Source of the DNA: an uncultured Subdoligranulum sp. | GTDB lineage: Bacteria; Bacillota; Clostridia; Oscillospirales; Ruminococcaceae | Length of the DNA: 64,000 nucleotides | Direction of reading: 5' to 3' | NCBI GenBank assembly: GCA_900545545.1 | Contig: UQZO01000005.1 | Location: forward strand, 62,001-126,000 | In this document: positions 16,861 through 27,104 of the stretch, in pieces | Position numbering within the stretch: position 1 is the first letter of the stretch | Layout of the letters: every line of letters begins with the position of its first letter | Made by a program: the position numbers and the translations under genes | Notes under the pieces: model-generated | Databases searched by the model: none | Seen by the model: the letters and a program-made list of their open reading frames with translations, nothing else | Told to the model about the DNA's origin: nothing

Positions 16861-17793
16861 TCATTCTCCTTTTGTGTCATTTTCCTGTACCGAAGGGGCC
16901 GCCGGAGCGCTTTGCTCCGTGGGCTGGCCCTGGGTGTAACTCATGCTGCCGATGGCGCGGCAGAACTCTTCATCGGAGTATTTTTTCAGCCAGAAGAGCA
17001 GCGCTGCCCCCATAAATTCCTCGCTGCGGCGCTTGGCCTTGGGCAGCAGCGCAAAGAGGCCTCCGGTGTGTTCCTGGCCGGTAAAGGGGTCTGTCCAGGC
17101 ATCAGGCAGCTCTCCCGACAGCTTGCGGGGCGAAATATGCCCGGTGATGAAGCCCTTGCCGCCGAAGAACGTTTCCACAACGCGGAAGGCTGCCTTGCGC
17201 AGGCCGTGGCGGCTGGGAAAGAGGCTGCGGATTTTATAGGTGTGGAAGAAGGCGTCCGCCAGATATTCCACCGGGATATCCTCGCCGTAAACTTCCAGCA
17301 GGCTGGTGTGCAGCAGCGCCGCAATGTCGGCCAGCTGTTCGCCGGTGGGCAGCGGGCTGGCATCGGAAGCCAGTACCCGGCCGTCGCCGGTATCCTCCTT
17401 GTGCAGTTCGGAGTCCAGGGCGATTTCGATATAACCGTGCCCGCCCTTGCCCGCATAGGGCTGGCCGGGCTGGCACATGGCGCAGACAAAGGGATGCACC
17501 ACCGTATCGGTGGCATAGTGGCAGAGGAACCCCAGCGCATACTCCACCTGCGGCCGCGTCTTTACATGGCGGCAAAGGCTGTAGAGAAAAGCGCCGGTCT
17601 TTTCCTCGTGCATGCGGTCGCCCAGGCCCGGCAGGTCGTAGTGCCGCTTGGCGCGGGGTTTCCACACCTCGTAGCAGAAAAAGCTGTCGGGACCGTTGGC
17701 CCCGGCGGCAAACGCCTCGGGGCACTGGATTTTATAATGGATGGCTGCCGCCGCCTGGCGGGCCGTCCGTACATGAGTATAGCCTTCCGGCAT
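16861..17793 (-). CDS. Zinc-dependent phospholipase C-like protein
   Basis: 310 residues matching the Zn_dep_PLPC family: MPEGYTHVRTA at the N-terminus, GANGPDSFFCYE, RMHEEKTGAFLYSL and FLCHYATDTVVHPF, which supply the His and Asp metal ligands of the phospholipase C fold. Secreted members cleave phospholipids, but this one has no signal peptide and is probably a cytoplasmic member of unknown substrate. ATG 17793 gives the family's usual N-terminus; a GTG 12 bases upstream sits on the AAGGA ribosome site and is unlikely. First gene of a two-gene operon with the cyclophilin. Confidence 0.85.
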   Translation of the reverse strand: MPEGYTHVRTARQAAAAIHYKIQCPEAFAAGANGPDSFFCYEVWKPRAKRHYDLPGLGDRMHEEKTGAFLYSLCRHVKTRPQVEYALGFLCHYATDTVVHPFVCAMCQPGQPYAGKGGHGYIEIALDSELHKEDTGDGRVLASDASPLPTGEQLADIAALLHTSLLEVYGEDIPVEYLADAFFHTYKIRSLFPSRHGLRKAAFRVVETFFGGKGFITGHISPRKLSGELPDAWTDPFTGQEHTGGLFALLPKAKRRSEEFMGAALLFWLKKYSDEEFCRAIGSMSYTQGQPTEQSAPAAPSVQENDTKGE

Positions 17794-17832
17794 GTGGGGA
17801 GTCACTTCCTTATCTTACAAAAAGCGCAGCTT

Positions 17833-17861
17833 ATTGTACCCCGCCGGGGGCGAAAAGTCAA
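17833..17861 (-). promoter_or_regulatory. Promoter of the phospholipase-cyclophilin operon
   Basis: Minus-strand TTGACT (17856-17861) and TACAAT (17833-17838), spacer 17. Confidence 0.7.
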
Positions 17862-17874
17862 ATTTCCTGCTCAA

Positions 17875-17913
17875 TGAGGAGGTTCGGATGCAGCGTCGGC
17901 ACATGTCCGCCGA
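17875..17913 (+). repeat. Hybrid intergenic repeat (R1 left end joined to R2)
   Basis: GAGGAGGTTCGGATGCAGCG (17875-17894) matches the left end of the R1 repeats at 25282 and 34298, and is followed directly by GTCGGCACATGTCCGCCGA (17895-17913), identical to the R2 repeat at 34432. It lies just beyond the stop of the UMF1 transporter. Confidence 0.75.
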
Positions 17914-17925
17914 TGGGGCCAGCGT

Positions 17926-19293
17926 TCAGATCTTCCGCTGGTCGCCTTTGAGGGTGCGGGGCAGCACGAAGAAATAGAGCAAAGCGCCCGCAATGATGAT
18001 GAGGATTACCGACAGAATGCCGTAGGGGCCCGCCGCCTTGTTGATGGCGTCCACCTGCTCGGCGGTGGCGGTGGCCGCGGTCAGGCCCTGGTCCTGCAGC
18101 ATGCGGGAGGCCGCCAGCGCGCTGACGGAGCCCACCAGCGCGGGACCCAGGATGGAAGAGAACTTGCCAAAGATATCAAAGAAGCCGAAGAACTCGCCGC
18201 TGCGGTCCTTGTCGGGAATGAGCTTGCCGAACATGGAGCGGGACAGCGCCTGGATGCCGCCCTGGCTGGTGGCGCAAAGCACCGCCAACATCCAGAACTG
18301 CCACAGGCTGTCCATAAAGAAGGCAAAGACGCAGATGAACATATAGACGCAGATGCCCACGCCCACCATGGTGCGGGCGCCGAACTTGGACGCCAGCTTC
18401 ATATAGAGCAGGCAGAAAGGCAGGCCCAGCACCTGCACCAGCAGCAGCGCCAGCAGCATACCGGCGGAATCCAGCCCCAGGTTGGTGCCGTAGCTGGTGG
18501 CCATGCTGATGATGGTATGTACGCCGTCAATATAGAAGAAATAGGCCACGATGTAGACAAGCATCGGCTTGTCGGCAATGATCTCCTTGATGGTGGTGAA
18601 CACGCCCTTGATGTTGCGGCCGATGTCCCCTTTTTCATAGGGCTTGCCGGAGGTCTGCTTGCAGTTTTTCAGCAGCGGCAGGCTGAACACCAGCCACCAC
18701 ACGGCGGTGATGGCAAAGATGACCGAAAGGCAGGTGAGCATGGGCACGCCCACGGCGTTCATAATGAGGAAGATCAGCAGCGGAATGGTGGAACCGCCGA
18801 TGTAGCCCAGGCCGTACCCCATGGTGGAAACCGAGTCCATGCGGTCCTCGGTGGTGATGTCGGTGAGGAAGGCGTCATAGTAAATGCAGGAAGCGTCAAA
18901 GCCGATGGTGCTGAGGATGTAGAACACCAGCACGATGGCCGCCACCCGACCCGCCGCATCGGTGGAGGAGGTGAAATCCATGCCGGGGGTGAGCGCCAGC
19001 CCCGCCACCGAGAAAACGCCCAGCGCCAGGAAGGCGGCAAACAGCTTTTTGCGCATACCGCGGATGTCGCCGAAAACGCCCAGGAAGGGGGCCGACAGCG
19101 CCACAATAGCCATGGCGATGCTGGTGGCGTAGCCCCAGGTGGACATACTGGACACACTGTCGGCGGTGTATTCGGCCACCGAATCAAAGAAGATGGGCAG
19201 GATAGTCACCACAATGACCGAGTGGGCGCTGTTGGCCCAGTCGTACATCATCCAGCTCAATTCCTGCTTGGTAAATTTTTTCAGGAAACCCAT
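17926..19293 (-). CDS. MFS transporter, UMF1/Atg22-like
   Basis: 455 residues with about twelve membrane helices. The N-terminal signature KQELSWMMYDWANSAHSVIV is typical of the UMF1 family (Atg22-like major facilitators), and DRSGEFFGFFDIFGKFSSILGP matches its later conserved block when read in parts. Eukaryotic Atg22 exports amino acids from vacuoles; bacterial substrates are not established. GGGAGGAAC lies before ATG 19293. It appears monocistronic, with the trmH terminator directly upstream and a palindromic repeat just downstream. Confidence 0.9.
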   Translation of the reverse strand: MGFLKKFTKQELSWMMYDWANSAHSVIVVTILPIFFDSVAEYTADSVSSMSTWGYATSIAMAIVALSAPFLGVFGDIRGMRKKLFAAFLALGVFSVAGLALTPGMDFTSSTDAAGRVAAIVLVFYILSTIGFDASCIYYDAFLTDITTEDRMDSVSTMGYGLGYIGGSTIPLLIFLIMNAVGVPMLTCLSVIFAITAVWWLVFSLPLLKNCKQTSGKPYEKGDIGRNIKGVFTTIKEIIADKPMLVYIVAYFFYIDGVHTIISMATSYGTNLGLDSAGMLLALLLVQVLGLPFCLLYMKLASKFGARTMVGVGICVYMFICVFAFFMDSLWQFWMLAVLCATSQGGIQALSRSMFGKLIPDKDRSGEFFGFFDIFGKFSSILGPALVGSVSALAASRMLQDQGLTAATATAEQVDAINKAAGPYGILSVILIIIAGALLYFFVLPRTLKGDQRKI

Positions 19294-19363
19294 GAACAGT
19301 TCCTCCCGTCATGTCAAACATAAATTTATTTTACCATTCCATGGCGGGAAAAACAACCAAAAG

Positions 19364-19388
19364 CGCCCCGTTTTGCGTCAACGGGGCG
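19364..19388 (-). terminator. Terminator of the trmH-family gene
   Basis: CGCCCCGTT / AACGGGGCG, 9-bp stem with a 7-base loop, followed on the minus strand by CTTTTGGTTGTTTTTC. Confidence 0.8.
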
Positions 19389-19425
19389 TAAAACTTTTGT
19401 CAGATTTTTGCGGCAAATTGCCAGT

Positions 19426-20253
19426 TCAGCGGGCGCGCAGCTGCCAGAACGCCACCGCGGCGGCCGCCCCCACGTTGAGGGAATCCACCCCGTGCTGCAT
19501 GGGGATCATGACGGTGGCATCGCACTTTGCGATGGTTTCGGCGGCCAGACCATCCCCCTCGGTGCCCAGCACAATGGCCAGTTTTTCCTGCTGCTGCAGG
19601 CCGGGGTCATCCACCGGCAGGGCGCGGTCGTCCAGGGCCATGGCGGCGGTGGTAAAGCCCATGGCGTGCAGCCGAGCCAGTCCTGCCTCGGACCAGTCCT
19701 CTTTCGCCTCCCCCAGCCGCGCCCAGGGCACCTGGAATACCGTGCCCATGCTGACCCGGATGGCACGGCGACACAGCGGGTCGCAGCAGGAAGGCGACAG
19801 CAGCACGGCGTCCATGCCCAGCGCCGCCGCCGAGCGGAAGATGGCCCCGATGTTGGTGGAATCCACAATGCCTTCCAACACCGCCACGCGGCGGGCGCTG
19901 CGGCAGACTTCCTCCGCCGTCCGGGGCGCCGGGCGGTGCATGGCACACAGCACGCCCCGGGTCAGGGTATAGCCGGTCAGCGTTTCCAGCACGGCGCGGT
20001 CCGCCGTGTAGACCGTCACGTCGGGGCAGCGGGCCAGCACCCCTGCCGCCGGACCTTCGATCTGGCGGCGTTCCATGAGAAAAGACAGGGGCTTATAGCC
20101 CGCATCCAACGCCGTGCCGATGACCTTGGGGCTTTCGGCAATAAAGACGCCTTTTTCCGGTTCCAGCTTGTTGCGAAGCTGGGCCTCGGTCAGCCGGGCG
20201 TAGACGTCCAGCTCCGGTGCCGACAGATCGGTGATTTCCACAATATGGGCCAT
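19426..20253 (-). CDS. TrmH-family (SpoU) RNA 2'-O-methyltransferase
   Basis: 275 residues. The C-terminal SPOUT knot domain has all three family motifs: STNIGAIFRSAAALG (motif 1), IVLGTEGDGL (motif 2) and MIPMQHGVDSLNVGAAAAV (motif 3), which bind S-adenosylmethionine and place the catalytic Arg. An N-terminal substrate-binding region of about 100 residues resembles rRNA methylases rather than the short tRNA enzymes. Probably methylates 23S rRNA or tRNA ribose; the site is unknown. A single-gene unit ended by a terminator; upstream lies a 400-base region filled with palindromes. Confidence 0.92.
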   Translation of the reverse strand: MAHIVEITDLSAPELDVYARLTEAQLRNKLEPEKGVFIAESPKVIGTALDAGYKPLSFLMERRQIEGPAAGVLARCPDVTVYTADRAVLETLTGYTLTRGVLCAMHRPAPRTAEEVCRSARRVAVLEGIVDSTNIGAIFRSAAALGMDAVLLSPSCCDPLCRRAIRVSMGTVFQVPWARLGEAKEDWSEAGLARLHAMGFTTAAMALDDRALPVDDPGLQQQEKLAIVLGTEGDGLAAETIAKCDATVMIPMQHGVDSLNVGAAAAVAFWQLRAR

Positions 20254-20366
20254 GGGTTTGTTCCTCTTCCTGTGTTTGGTTTGGTTTCAGCATACCCCAA
20301 AACCGCAAAAATTGCAAACAAAAAGCCGCAGCGGCCAGCTGCGACTTTCAACTTTTTCCAAAAAGC

Positions 20367-20401
20367 GTCACCGCCAGCGGACATGTGCCGACGGCGGTGA
20401 C
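20367..20401. repeat. Hairpin containing an R2 repeat
   Basis: GTCACCGCC (20367-20375) and GGCGGTGAC (20393-20401) are exact complements; between them lies an R2 copy in reverse orientation (20376-20392, AGCGGACATGTGCCGAC). The element is the first of several palindromes in 20360-20660. Confidence 0.75.
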
Positions 20402-20407
20402 ACAAAC

Positions 20408-20658
20408 AGGGAAATTTGATCCAAAATTGTGTGCGAGGAGCCCGCGACGAGTGCGCGGTTTTGGGTCAAATTTTGTCGAAGGGGCTGCAGAGCCGCGCGC
20501 TGCCTGCGGCAGAACCAGCGCGGCGGAGCAGGGGCAGCGGTCGCAGAATGCAAGCGCCGAGCCAAGGCGTGTCGCATGATGCGGGAACCGCAACCCGTTA
20601 TCCAAAGGGGGCAACAGGCCCGTCAGGCAATTGCCGTGCGGGACTGTTGCCCCCTTTG
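20408..20658. repeat. Composite palindromic island between trmH-like gene and cysK
   Basis: No convincing gene is seen in 20254-20663. Three nested inverted repeats fill it: a 15-bp pair with one mismatch (AAATTTGATCCAAAA near 20413 with TTTTGGGTCAAATTT near 20458), CGCGCTG (20496-20502) with CAGCGCG (20516-20522), and a perfect 15-bp pair CAAAGGGGGCAACAG (20603-20617) with CTGTTGCCCCCTTTG (20644-20658) around an inner GGCAATTGCC palindrome. The last hairpin begins five bases after the cysK stop and could also end cysK transcripts, though it lacks a T run. Confidence 0.6.
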
Positions 20659-20663
20659 CGTCA

Positions 20664-21596
20664 TCATTCCGCAAACATCGGGGTGGACAGATACCGGTCG
20701 CCGGTGTCGGGCAGCAGCACCACGATGGTCTTGCCCTCGTTCTCGGGGCGCTTGGCCTGCTCGATGGCGGCATGCAGCGCAGCACCGGAGGAGATACCCA
20801 CCAGCACGCCCTCCTTGCGGCCCATCATACGGCCCGCGGCAAAGGCATCCTCATCGGCAATGGGCATGACCTCGTCATAGATGGAGGTGTCCAGCACCTG
20901 GGGCACAAAGCCCGCGCCGATGCCCTGAATCTTGTGGGGACCAGCCTTGCCGCCGCTGAGCACCGGAGAGGTGGCGGGTTCCACCGCCACGATCTTGACG
21001 GCGGGGTCCTTCTCTTTCAGGTAACCGCCCACGCCGGTGACGGTACCGCCGGTACCGGCGCCTGCCACAAAGATATCCACCTGGCCGTCGGTATCCTCCC
21101 AGATTTCGGGGCCGGTGTTGGCACGGTGGGCCGCCGGGTTGGCGGGGTTCACAAACTGTCCGGCCACAAAGCTGTTCGGCGTCTGGGCGGCCAGCTCATC
21201 CGCCTTGGCGATGGCGCCCGCCATGCCCTTGGCGCCTTCGGTAAGCACCAGCTCGGCGCCGTACGCCTTCATCAGCATCCGGCGCTCCACACTCATGGTG
21301 TCGGGCATGACGATGATGACCCGGTAACCCCGGGCTGCCGCCACCGACGCCAGGCCGATGCCGGTATTGCCGGAGGTGGGCTCGATGATGACGGAACCGG
21401 GCTTGAGTTTGCCGGTAGCCTCGGCATCGTCGATCATGGCCCGGGCCACACGGTCCTTGACGGAACCGGCGGGGTTGAGGTATTCCAGTTTGGCCAGCAC
21501 ACGTGCCTTGAGGCCCTCGGCCGCTTCGATATGGGTAAGTTCCAGCAGCGGGGTATGGCCGATCAGCTGGTCAACGGATGTATAAATCTTGCTCAT
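20664..21596 (-). CDS. cysK: Cysteine synthase (O-acetylserine sulfhydrylase)
   Basis: 310-residue PLP enzyme that makes cysteine from O-acetylserine and sulfide. PLP lysine is in NPAGSVKDRVA, the phosphate-binding loop is GTGGTVTG and the substrate loop is PTSGNTGIG; QGIGAGFVP marks the CysK/CysM group. ATG 21596 has AGGAG at 9 bases and begins the canonical MSKIYTSVDQLIG. An in-frame extension of 35 codons starts at ATG 21701 just after the predicted transcription start but lacks a usable ribosome site. Single gene with its own promoter and a leader of about 120 bases. Confidence 0.95.
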   Translation of the reverse strand: MSKIYTSVDQLIGHTPLLELTHIEAAEGLKARVLAKLEYLNPAGSVKDRVARAMIDDAEATGKLKPGSVIIEPTSGNTGIGLASVAAARGYRVIIVMPDTMSVERRMLMKAYGAELVLTEGAKGMAGAIAKADELAAQTPNSFVAGQFVNPANPAAHRANTGPEIWEDTDGQVDIFVAGAGTGGTVTGVGGYLKEKDPAVKIVAVEPATSPVLSGGKAGPHKIQGIGAGFVPQVLDTSIYDEVMPIADEDAFAAGRMMGRKEGVLVGISSGAALHAAIEQAKRPENEGKTIVVLLPDTGDRYLSTPMFAE

Positions 21597-21723
21597 GGTG
21601 TTCGTCTCCTGTTCATGGGTAAAATGTTGGCAATAAGTCAGAAAAACAAGCCGGGGCAACATCGCCGGCTGACCAGAGAACGGATAGCCATGTCTATTCA
21701 TACCTTTCTTGTAGGATAAGAAG

Positions 21724-21752
21724 ATTGTACACCCTGCCGGCGGTTTTGTCAA
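21724..21752 (-). promoter_or_regulatory. Promoter of cysK
   Basis: Minus-strand TTGACA (21747-21752) and TACAAT (21724-21729), spacer 17. In the leader, AGCCGG and CCGGCT (near 21671 and 21655) form a 6-bp stem followed by TGTTTTTCTG, a weak terminator-like site. I see no match to the T-box or S-box conserved sequences. Confidence 0.75.
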
Positions 21753-21818
21753 GGGATGCATCCCCAAAGGCTTATACAAATTTTTACTTTCGAATCTTCC
21801 GCGAAGACCGCCTTCACC

Positions 21819-21848
21819 TTGCAATTTGCAGGGCACCGTGTATATAAT
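21819..21848 (+). promoter_or_regulatory. Promoter of pyrG
   Basis: TTGCAA (21819-21824) and TATAAT (21843-21848) with an 18-base spacer, about 40 bases before the pyrG ribosome site GGAGGG. Confidence 0.65.
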
Positions 21849-21894
21849 AATAGAGTTATTGTTTTTTTCTTTAGCAATACGGAGGGTAAAAGTA

Positions 21895-23541
<1,647 letters not shown>

Positions 23542-23568
23542 TCTTTGCCTGAGCTTTAAACGATAATG

Positions 23569-23600
23569 AAAAAGCACACCGCCGATGCGGTGTGCTTTTT
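23569..23600. terminator. Terminator of pyrG
   Basis: AAAAAGCACACCGC / GCGGTGTGCTTTTT, 14-bp stem with a 4-base loop, T run on both strands. Confidence 0.92.
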
Positions 23601-23680
23601 TGTTGCTCTTGTTTGCCCCTTCCCCCGGGGCGAAGCGCCTTCGCTTCCCATTCCCGGGTCAGTCCGTTGGAAGTTCTTTG

Positions 23681-23704
23681 GTTCCTTTCTTTCAAGAAAG
23701 GAAC
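23681..23704. repeat. 11-bp inverted repeat at the citrate synthase stop
   Basis: GTTCCTTTCTT (23681-23691) and AAGAAAGGAAC (23694-23704) form a near-perfect hairpin with only two bases between the arms, directly after the citrate synthase stop codon (23705-23707). It may serve as a transcript end or be an interspersed repeat. Between it and the pyrG terminator lies GCGAAG-CGC-CTTCGC (about 23630-23645). Confidence 0.55.
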
Positions 23705-25060
23705 TCAGCGGTCCTGCAGGGGCACATACTCCCTGGGTACCATGATGCTCTGGTACGCGGGACGGATGATCTTGTCCATATTGACAAGTTCCTCCATGCG
23801 GTGGGCCGACCAGCCCACGATACGGGCAATGGCGAAGATGGGGGTGTACAGCTCCACGGGGATGCCCAGCATATCGTAGACAAAGCCGGAGTAGAAGTCC
23901 ACGTTGGCGGAAACACCTTTATAGATGTGGCGCTTCTCGGCAATGACCTGGGGCGCCAGACGCTCGATGGTGTTGTAGTATTCAAAGTCACGGTCGCGGC
24001 CCTTGGCGTCGGCCAGCTGATGCACGAAGTTTTTGAACACCACGGCACGGGGGTCGCTGAGAGAGTAGACCGCATGGCCCATACCGTAGATCAGGCCCTT
24101 CTGGTCAAAAGCCTGCCGGTCCACGATCTTGCTCAGGTAATCGCGCATGGCGTCCTCATCGGTGGGATCGGCCACGTGGGCACGGATGTCGTCCATCATG
24201 TGCATGACCTTGATGTTGGCGCCGCCGTGCTTGGGGCCTTTCAGGCTGGAGAGGGCCGCCGCAACGACGGAATAGGTATCAGAGCCGGAGGAAGTGACTA
24301 CGCGGGTGGTGAAGGTGGAGTTGTTGCCGCCGCCGTGCTCCATGTGCAGCAGCAGGGCGATATCCAGCACGTGGGCTTCCAGGTCGGTGTACTGGCGGTC
24401 GGGGCGCAGCATCTGCAGCAGGTTTTCCGCTGTGGAAAGTTCCGGTTTCGGCCGGTGGATGTACATGCTGCCGTCGCACTCATAATAATGGTAGGCATGG
24501 TACCCGTAGACGGCCAGCATGGGGAACACGCTGATGAGTTTGATGCACTGTTCCAGCTGGGTCTGCAGATCGCTCTTGCCGATATCATCGTCATAGCTGG
24601 CCAGCGTCAGCACACTGCGGGTCAGCGAGTTCATCAGGTCCTTGCTGGGGGCCTTCATGATGACGTCGCGCACAAAGTTGGTGGGAAGATCCCGGCATTT
24701 GGCCAGGCAATCCTTAAAGGATTCCAGCTGCTTTTCGTTGGGCAGATCCCCCAGCAGCAGCAGATAGGCAGCTTCCTCGAAGGCATACCGTTTGCCGCGC
24801 AGGCCGCGGATCAGGTCATAGACATTATAACCGCGGTACCACAGTCTGCCGTCACAGGGGACCTGCTGGCCGTCACGCTCTTCAAAGGCATCGATGCGGG
24901 AAATATTGGTGATGCCTGCCAGAACGCCCTTGCCGTCCTGATCGCGCAGACCGCGCTTGATGTGGTACTGGCCGAACAGTGCCGGGTCCACCCGGTTGTT
25001 GGTGACGCACTCTTCGGTAAAGATGCGTGCTTCCTTTTCGATGGCTGCATAATCGCTCAT
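23705..25060 (-). CDS. gltA: Citrate synthase
   Basis: 451 residues. Catalytic elements of the family are visible: LLHMEHGGGNNSTFTTR (His), GPKHGGANIKV (second His) and GHAVYSLSDPRA (Asp), plus the oxaloacetate-binding SSGSDTYS. It condenses acetyl-CoA and oxaloacetate, feeding 2-oxoglutarate for glutamate synthesis. The length and the N-terminal extension of about 40 residues fit the clostridial type II group. ATG 25060 follows AGGGAGGG at 7 bases. Apparently a single gene with a consensus promoter. Confidence 0.95.
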   Translation of the reverse strand: MSDYAAIEKEARIFTEECVTNNRVDPALFGQYHIKRGLRDQDGKGVLAGITNISRIDAFEERDGQQVPCDGRLWYRGYNVYDLIRGLRGKRYAFEEAAYLLLLGDLPNEKQLESFKDCLAKCRDLPTNFVRDVIMKAPSKDLMNSLTRSVLTLASYDDDIGKSDLQTQLEQCIKLISVFPMLAVYGYHAYHYYECDGSMYIHRPKPELSTAENLLQMLRPDRQYTDLEAHVLDIALLLHMEHGGGNNSTFTTRVVTSSGSDTYSVVAAALSSLKGPKHGGANIKVMHMMDDIRAHVADPTDEDAMRDYLSKIVDRQAFDQKGLIYGMGHAVYSLSDPRAVVFKNFVHQLADAKGRDRDFEYYNTIERLAPQVIAEKRHIYKGVSANVDFYSGFVYDMLGIPVELYTPIFAIARIVGWSAHRMEELVNMDKIIRPAYQSIMVPREYVPLQDR

Positions 25061-25149
25061 AAAGAACCCTCCCTTTCCGACGTCTATGACGGAACGTTTG
25101 ATTTTTTTCCCATTTCACACTTCTTTTTTGTACAGAACGTATACTGATT

Positions 25150-25178
25150 ATTATACCGAGTTGATTTTATTGTGTCAA
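25150..25178 (-). promoter_or_regulatory. Promoter of citrate synthase
   Basis: Minus-strand TTGACA (25173-25178) and TATAAT (25150-25155), spacer 17: a full consensus match. Confidence 0.85.
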
Positions 25179-25212
25179 ACGAACATTTTGTGAACATAGT
25201 TCATATTCTAAC

Positions 25213-25260
25213 AAAAAAAGCACGCCCGGCGGGAAAGTTTTTTCGTCCAGGCGTACTTTT
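25213..25260 (-). terminator. Terminator of the pyrophosphatase gene
   Basis: AAAAGTACGCC and GGCGTGCTTTT pair on the minus strand with one G-U, with a long loop, followed by a run of seven T. The single mismatch is a wobble only on the minus strand, which gives the direction. Confidence 0.7.
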
Positions 25261-25281
25261 ATGGTTTCCGTGTAAAATTTC

Positions 25282-25330
25282 AGGAGGGAGGTGCAGGAGA
25301 CGCGGCGCAGCCGCTGAATCCGAACCTCCT
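25282..25330 (-). repeat. R1 palindromic repeat
   Basis: Read on the minus strand: GAGGTTCGGATTCAGCGGC, a tgc turn, GCCGCGTCTCCTGC, then ACCTCCCTC. The outer arms GAGGT/ACCTC and inner arms GCGGC/GCCGC can fold together. It matches 34298-34346 with very few differences. It lies between the pyrophosphatase stop and its terminator. Confidence 0.75.
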
Positions 25331-25344
25331 CTTTGCGCGTCCGA

Positions 25345-27006
25345 TTATCCCTGCCGGGCCTGCAGGGCAGCCAGCAGCGGCGGCAGCAGCTGCTTTTTGC
25401 GGCTCACCACACCGGGCAGCACGGCAACACCGTCCTTGGGCTCCACGCCGAAGGCATCGCGGATGATCTCCTCGGTGTTGTGGCCCCAGTACATCAGGTC
25501 GGTGCTCTGGGTCTTCATGTCGGTGAACATATAGAAGATCATGGGCAGACCTTCCCGGCGGCCCGCTTCGGGCAGGAAGGGGCCTACCAGCGCTTCGGCC
25601 GCCGCACGGGATTTGTCCGTCATATAAATGGACTGGCCCACGCCGAACTTGGCATCGCCGCGGCTGAACGCCTTGAAATCGGAGCGGAAGACATCCTCGG
25701 CATCGCGGCCGGTGAGATCGGCCCCCGCCTCAAACATCTGCTCGGCGTAGGTGGGAATATCCTCCCCGGCGATCTCGGCCAGGGCCTTGGCGGTGGCTTC
25801 GTCCTGAGGGGTGGAGGTGGGCGAACGGAACATCAGCGTATCGGAGAGAATGGCCGACAGCAGCAGGCCCGCGATCTCCCGGGAGGGGGTCATATCCTGC
25901 TCCTGATACATCTGATACAGGATGGTGGCCGTGCAGCCCACCGGCACATTGCGGAAATACACCGGGCCGCTGGTTTCCAGGTTGCCGATGCGGTGATGGT
26001 CGATGATTTCCAGGATTTCGGCCTGTTCCAGACCATCCACCGCCTGGGTGCGCTCGTTGTGGTCCACCAGGATCAGCCGCTTGCGGTGAAGGTTCAGCAG
26101 GTTACGGCGGCTGACGACGCCGCAGTACTTGCCGTTTTCATCCAGAATCGGGAAGTAGCGGTGACGCACGCTGGCCATGATCTTGCGGGCATCCTCGATG
26201 GGGGTATTGACGCTGAACTTCATCAGGTCATGGGTGCGCATGAAGTGGCGCACCGGCACGGCGGTGGTGACCAGACGGCCCGCCGCGTAGGTATCGTAGG
26301 GGGTGGCCAGCACGTTGCAGCCCTTCTCCTGGGCACGGGCCACGATGGTGCGGGGCACCGCCGAACCGCAGCAGACCACAATGGCCGCGGCGCCGCAGTC
26401 GATGGCGCACATCTGGGTTTCGTACCGGTTGGAGACCAGCACCAGGTCGCCGGGCTTGACCAGTTCCTCCATGATTTCGGGACTGGTGCCGATGCAGATA
26501 CGCCCCTCGGTGATGCGGGCATCGGGATTGCCCACGATCAGTTCTGCCTGCAGGGTTTCCAGCAGGTTGTGGTAGCTGGTGTTGGCTGCCGCCAGCACGC
26601 CGGTGTCAAACAGGTCCATGTTGGCATCGGCGATATCCTTGATGGTGATAAGGCCCTGGAGCTCGTTTTCTTTATCGGTGATGCACAGGGTGTCGATCTC
26701 CACATCGCGCATCAGGTTCCAGGCGGCACGCACGCTCACCTCGGCGTTGATGCCCGGCTGTTTGCGGATGTCGATATCCTTGATCTGGGGGCTGACGTCG
26801 GTGCAGAGCCGCGGTGCCTCGATGCCGAAATGGTTGAGCACAAACTGCGTTTCACGGTTGATATGTCCGGCGCGGCGGGCTTCGTACTTGCCGTTCAGGC
26901 TGCCGCGGTTTTTCAGCCATGCGTAGGACAGCGCCGAGCAGATGGAGTCGGTATCCGGGTTCTGGTGGCCAATGATATTGATATGGCGCACATTTTCGGT
27001 TGACAT
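25345..27006 (-). CDS. ppaC: Manganese-dependent inorganic pyrophosphatase with CBS-DRTGG insert
   Basis: 553 residues, about 240 longer than simple family II enzymes. The DHH catalytic core is split: GHQNPDTDSICSALSYAW at the N-terminus, then a CBS domain, a DRTGG domain and a second CBS domain (about 65-310), then the rest of the DHH core with VDHNER and the DHH-equivalent EIIDHHRIG, and the C-terminal DHHA2 domain. Family knowledge: such enzymes hydrolyse pyrophosphate with Mn or Co and are regulated by adenine nucleotides through the CBS domains, sometimes by diadenosine tetraphosphate through DRTGG. ATG 27006 is chosen, with AGAGGAA at 8 bases. Confidence 0.92.
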   Translation of the reverse strand: MSTENVRHINIIGHQNPDTDSICSALSYAWLKNRGSLNGKYEARRAGHINRETQFVLNHFGIEAPRLCTDVSPQIKDIDIRKQPGINAEVSVRAAWNLMRDVEIDTLCITDKENELQGLITIKDIADANMDLFDTGVLAAANTSYHNLLETLQAELIVGNPDARITEGRICIGTSPEIMEELVKPGDLVLVSNRYETQMCAIDCGAAAIVVCCGSAVPRTIVARAQEKGCNVLATPYDTYAAGRLVTTAVPVRHFMRTHDLMKFSVNTPIEDARKIMASVRHRYFPILDENGKYCGVVSRRNLLNLHRKRLILVDHNERTQAVDGLEQAEILEIIDHHRIGNLETSGPVYFRNVPVGCTATILYQMYQEQDMTPSREIAGLLLSAILSDTLMFRSPTSTPQDEATAKALAEIAGEDIPTYAEQMFEAGADLTGRDAEDVFRSDFKAFSRGDAKFGVGQSIYMTDKSRAAAEALVGPFLPEAGRREGLPMIFYMFTDMKTQSTDLMYWGHNTEEIIRDAFGVEPKDGVAVLPGVVSRKKQLLPPLLAALQARQG

Positions 27007-27104
27007 AGGTTGTTCCTCTCTTCCATAAAGAGTATGGCGGGCCTTTTCCCTCACAGCCCGCAAAATTACCAAAAGTTCTTTCCTTGCACTCTATTACATT
27101 TTCT

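Noticed and set aside
20254..20663. tmRNA, RNase P RNA, 6S RNA or SRP RNA in the palindrome island
   Set aside because: None of the conserved core sequences I know for these RNAs is present.
21597..21720. S-box, T-box or other known riboswitch before cysK
   Set aside because: The conserved sequences of the T-box (AGGGTGGNACCGCG) and of SAM-I were not found; only a small hairpin is present.
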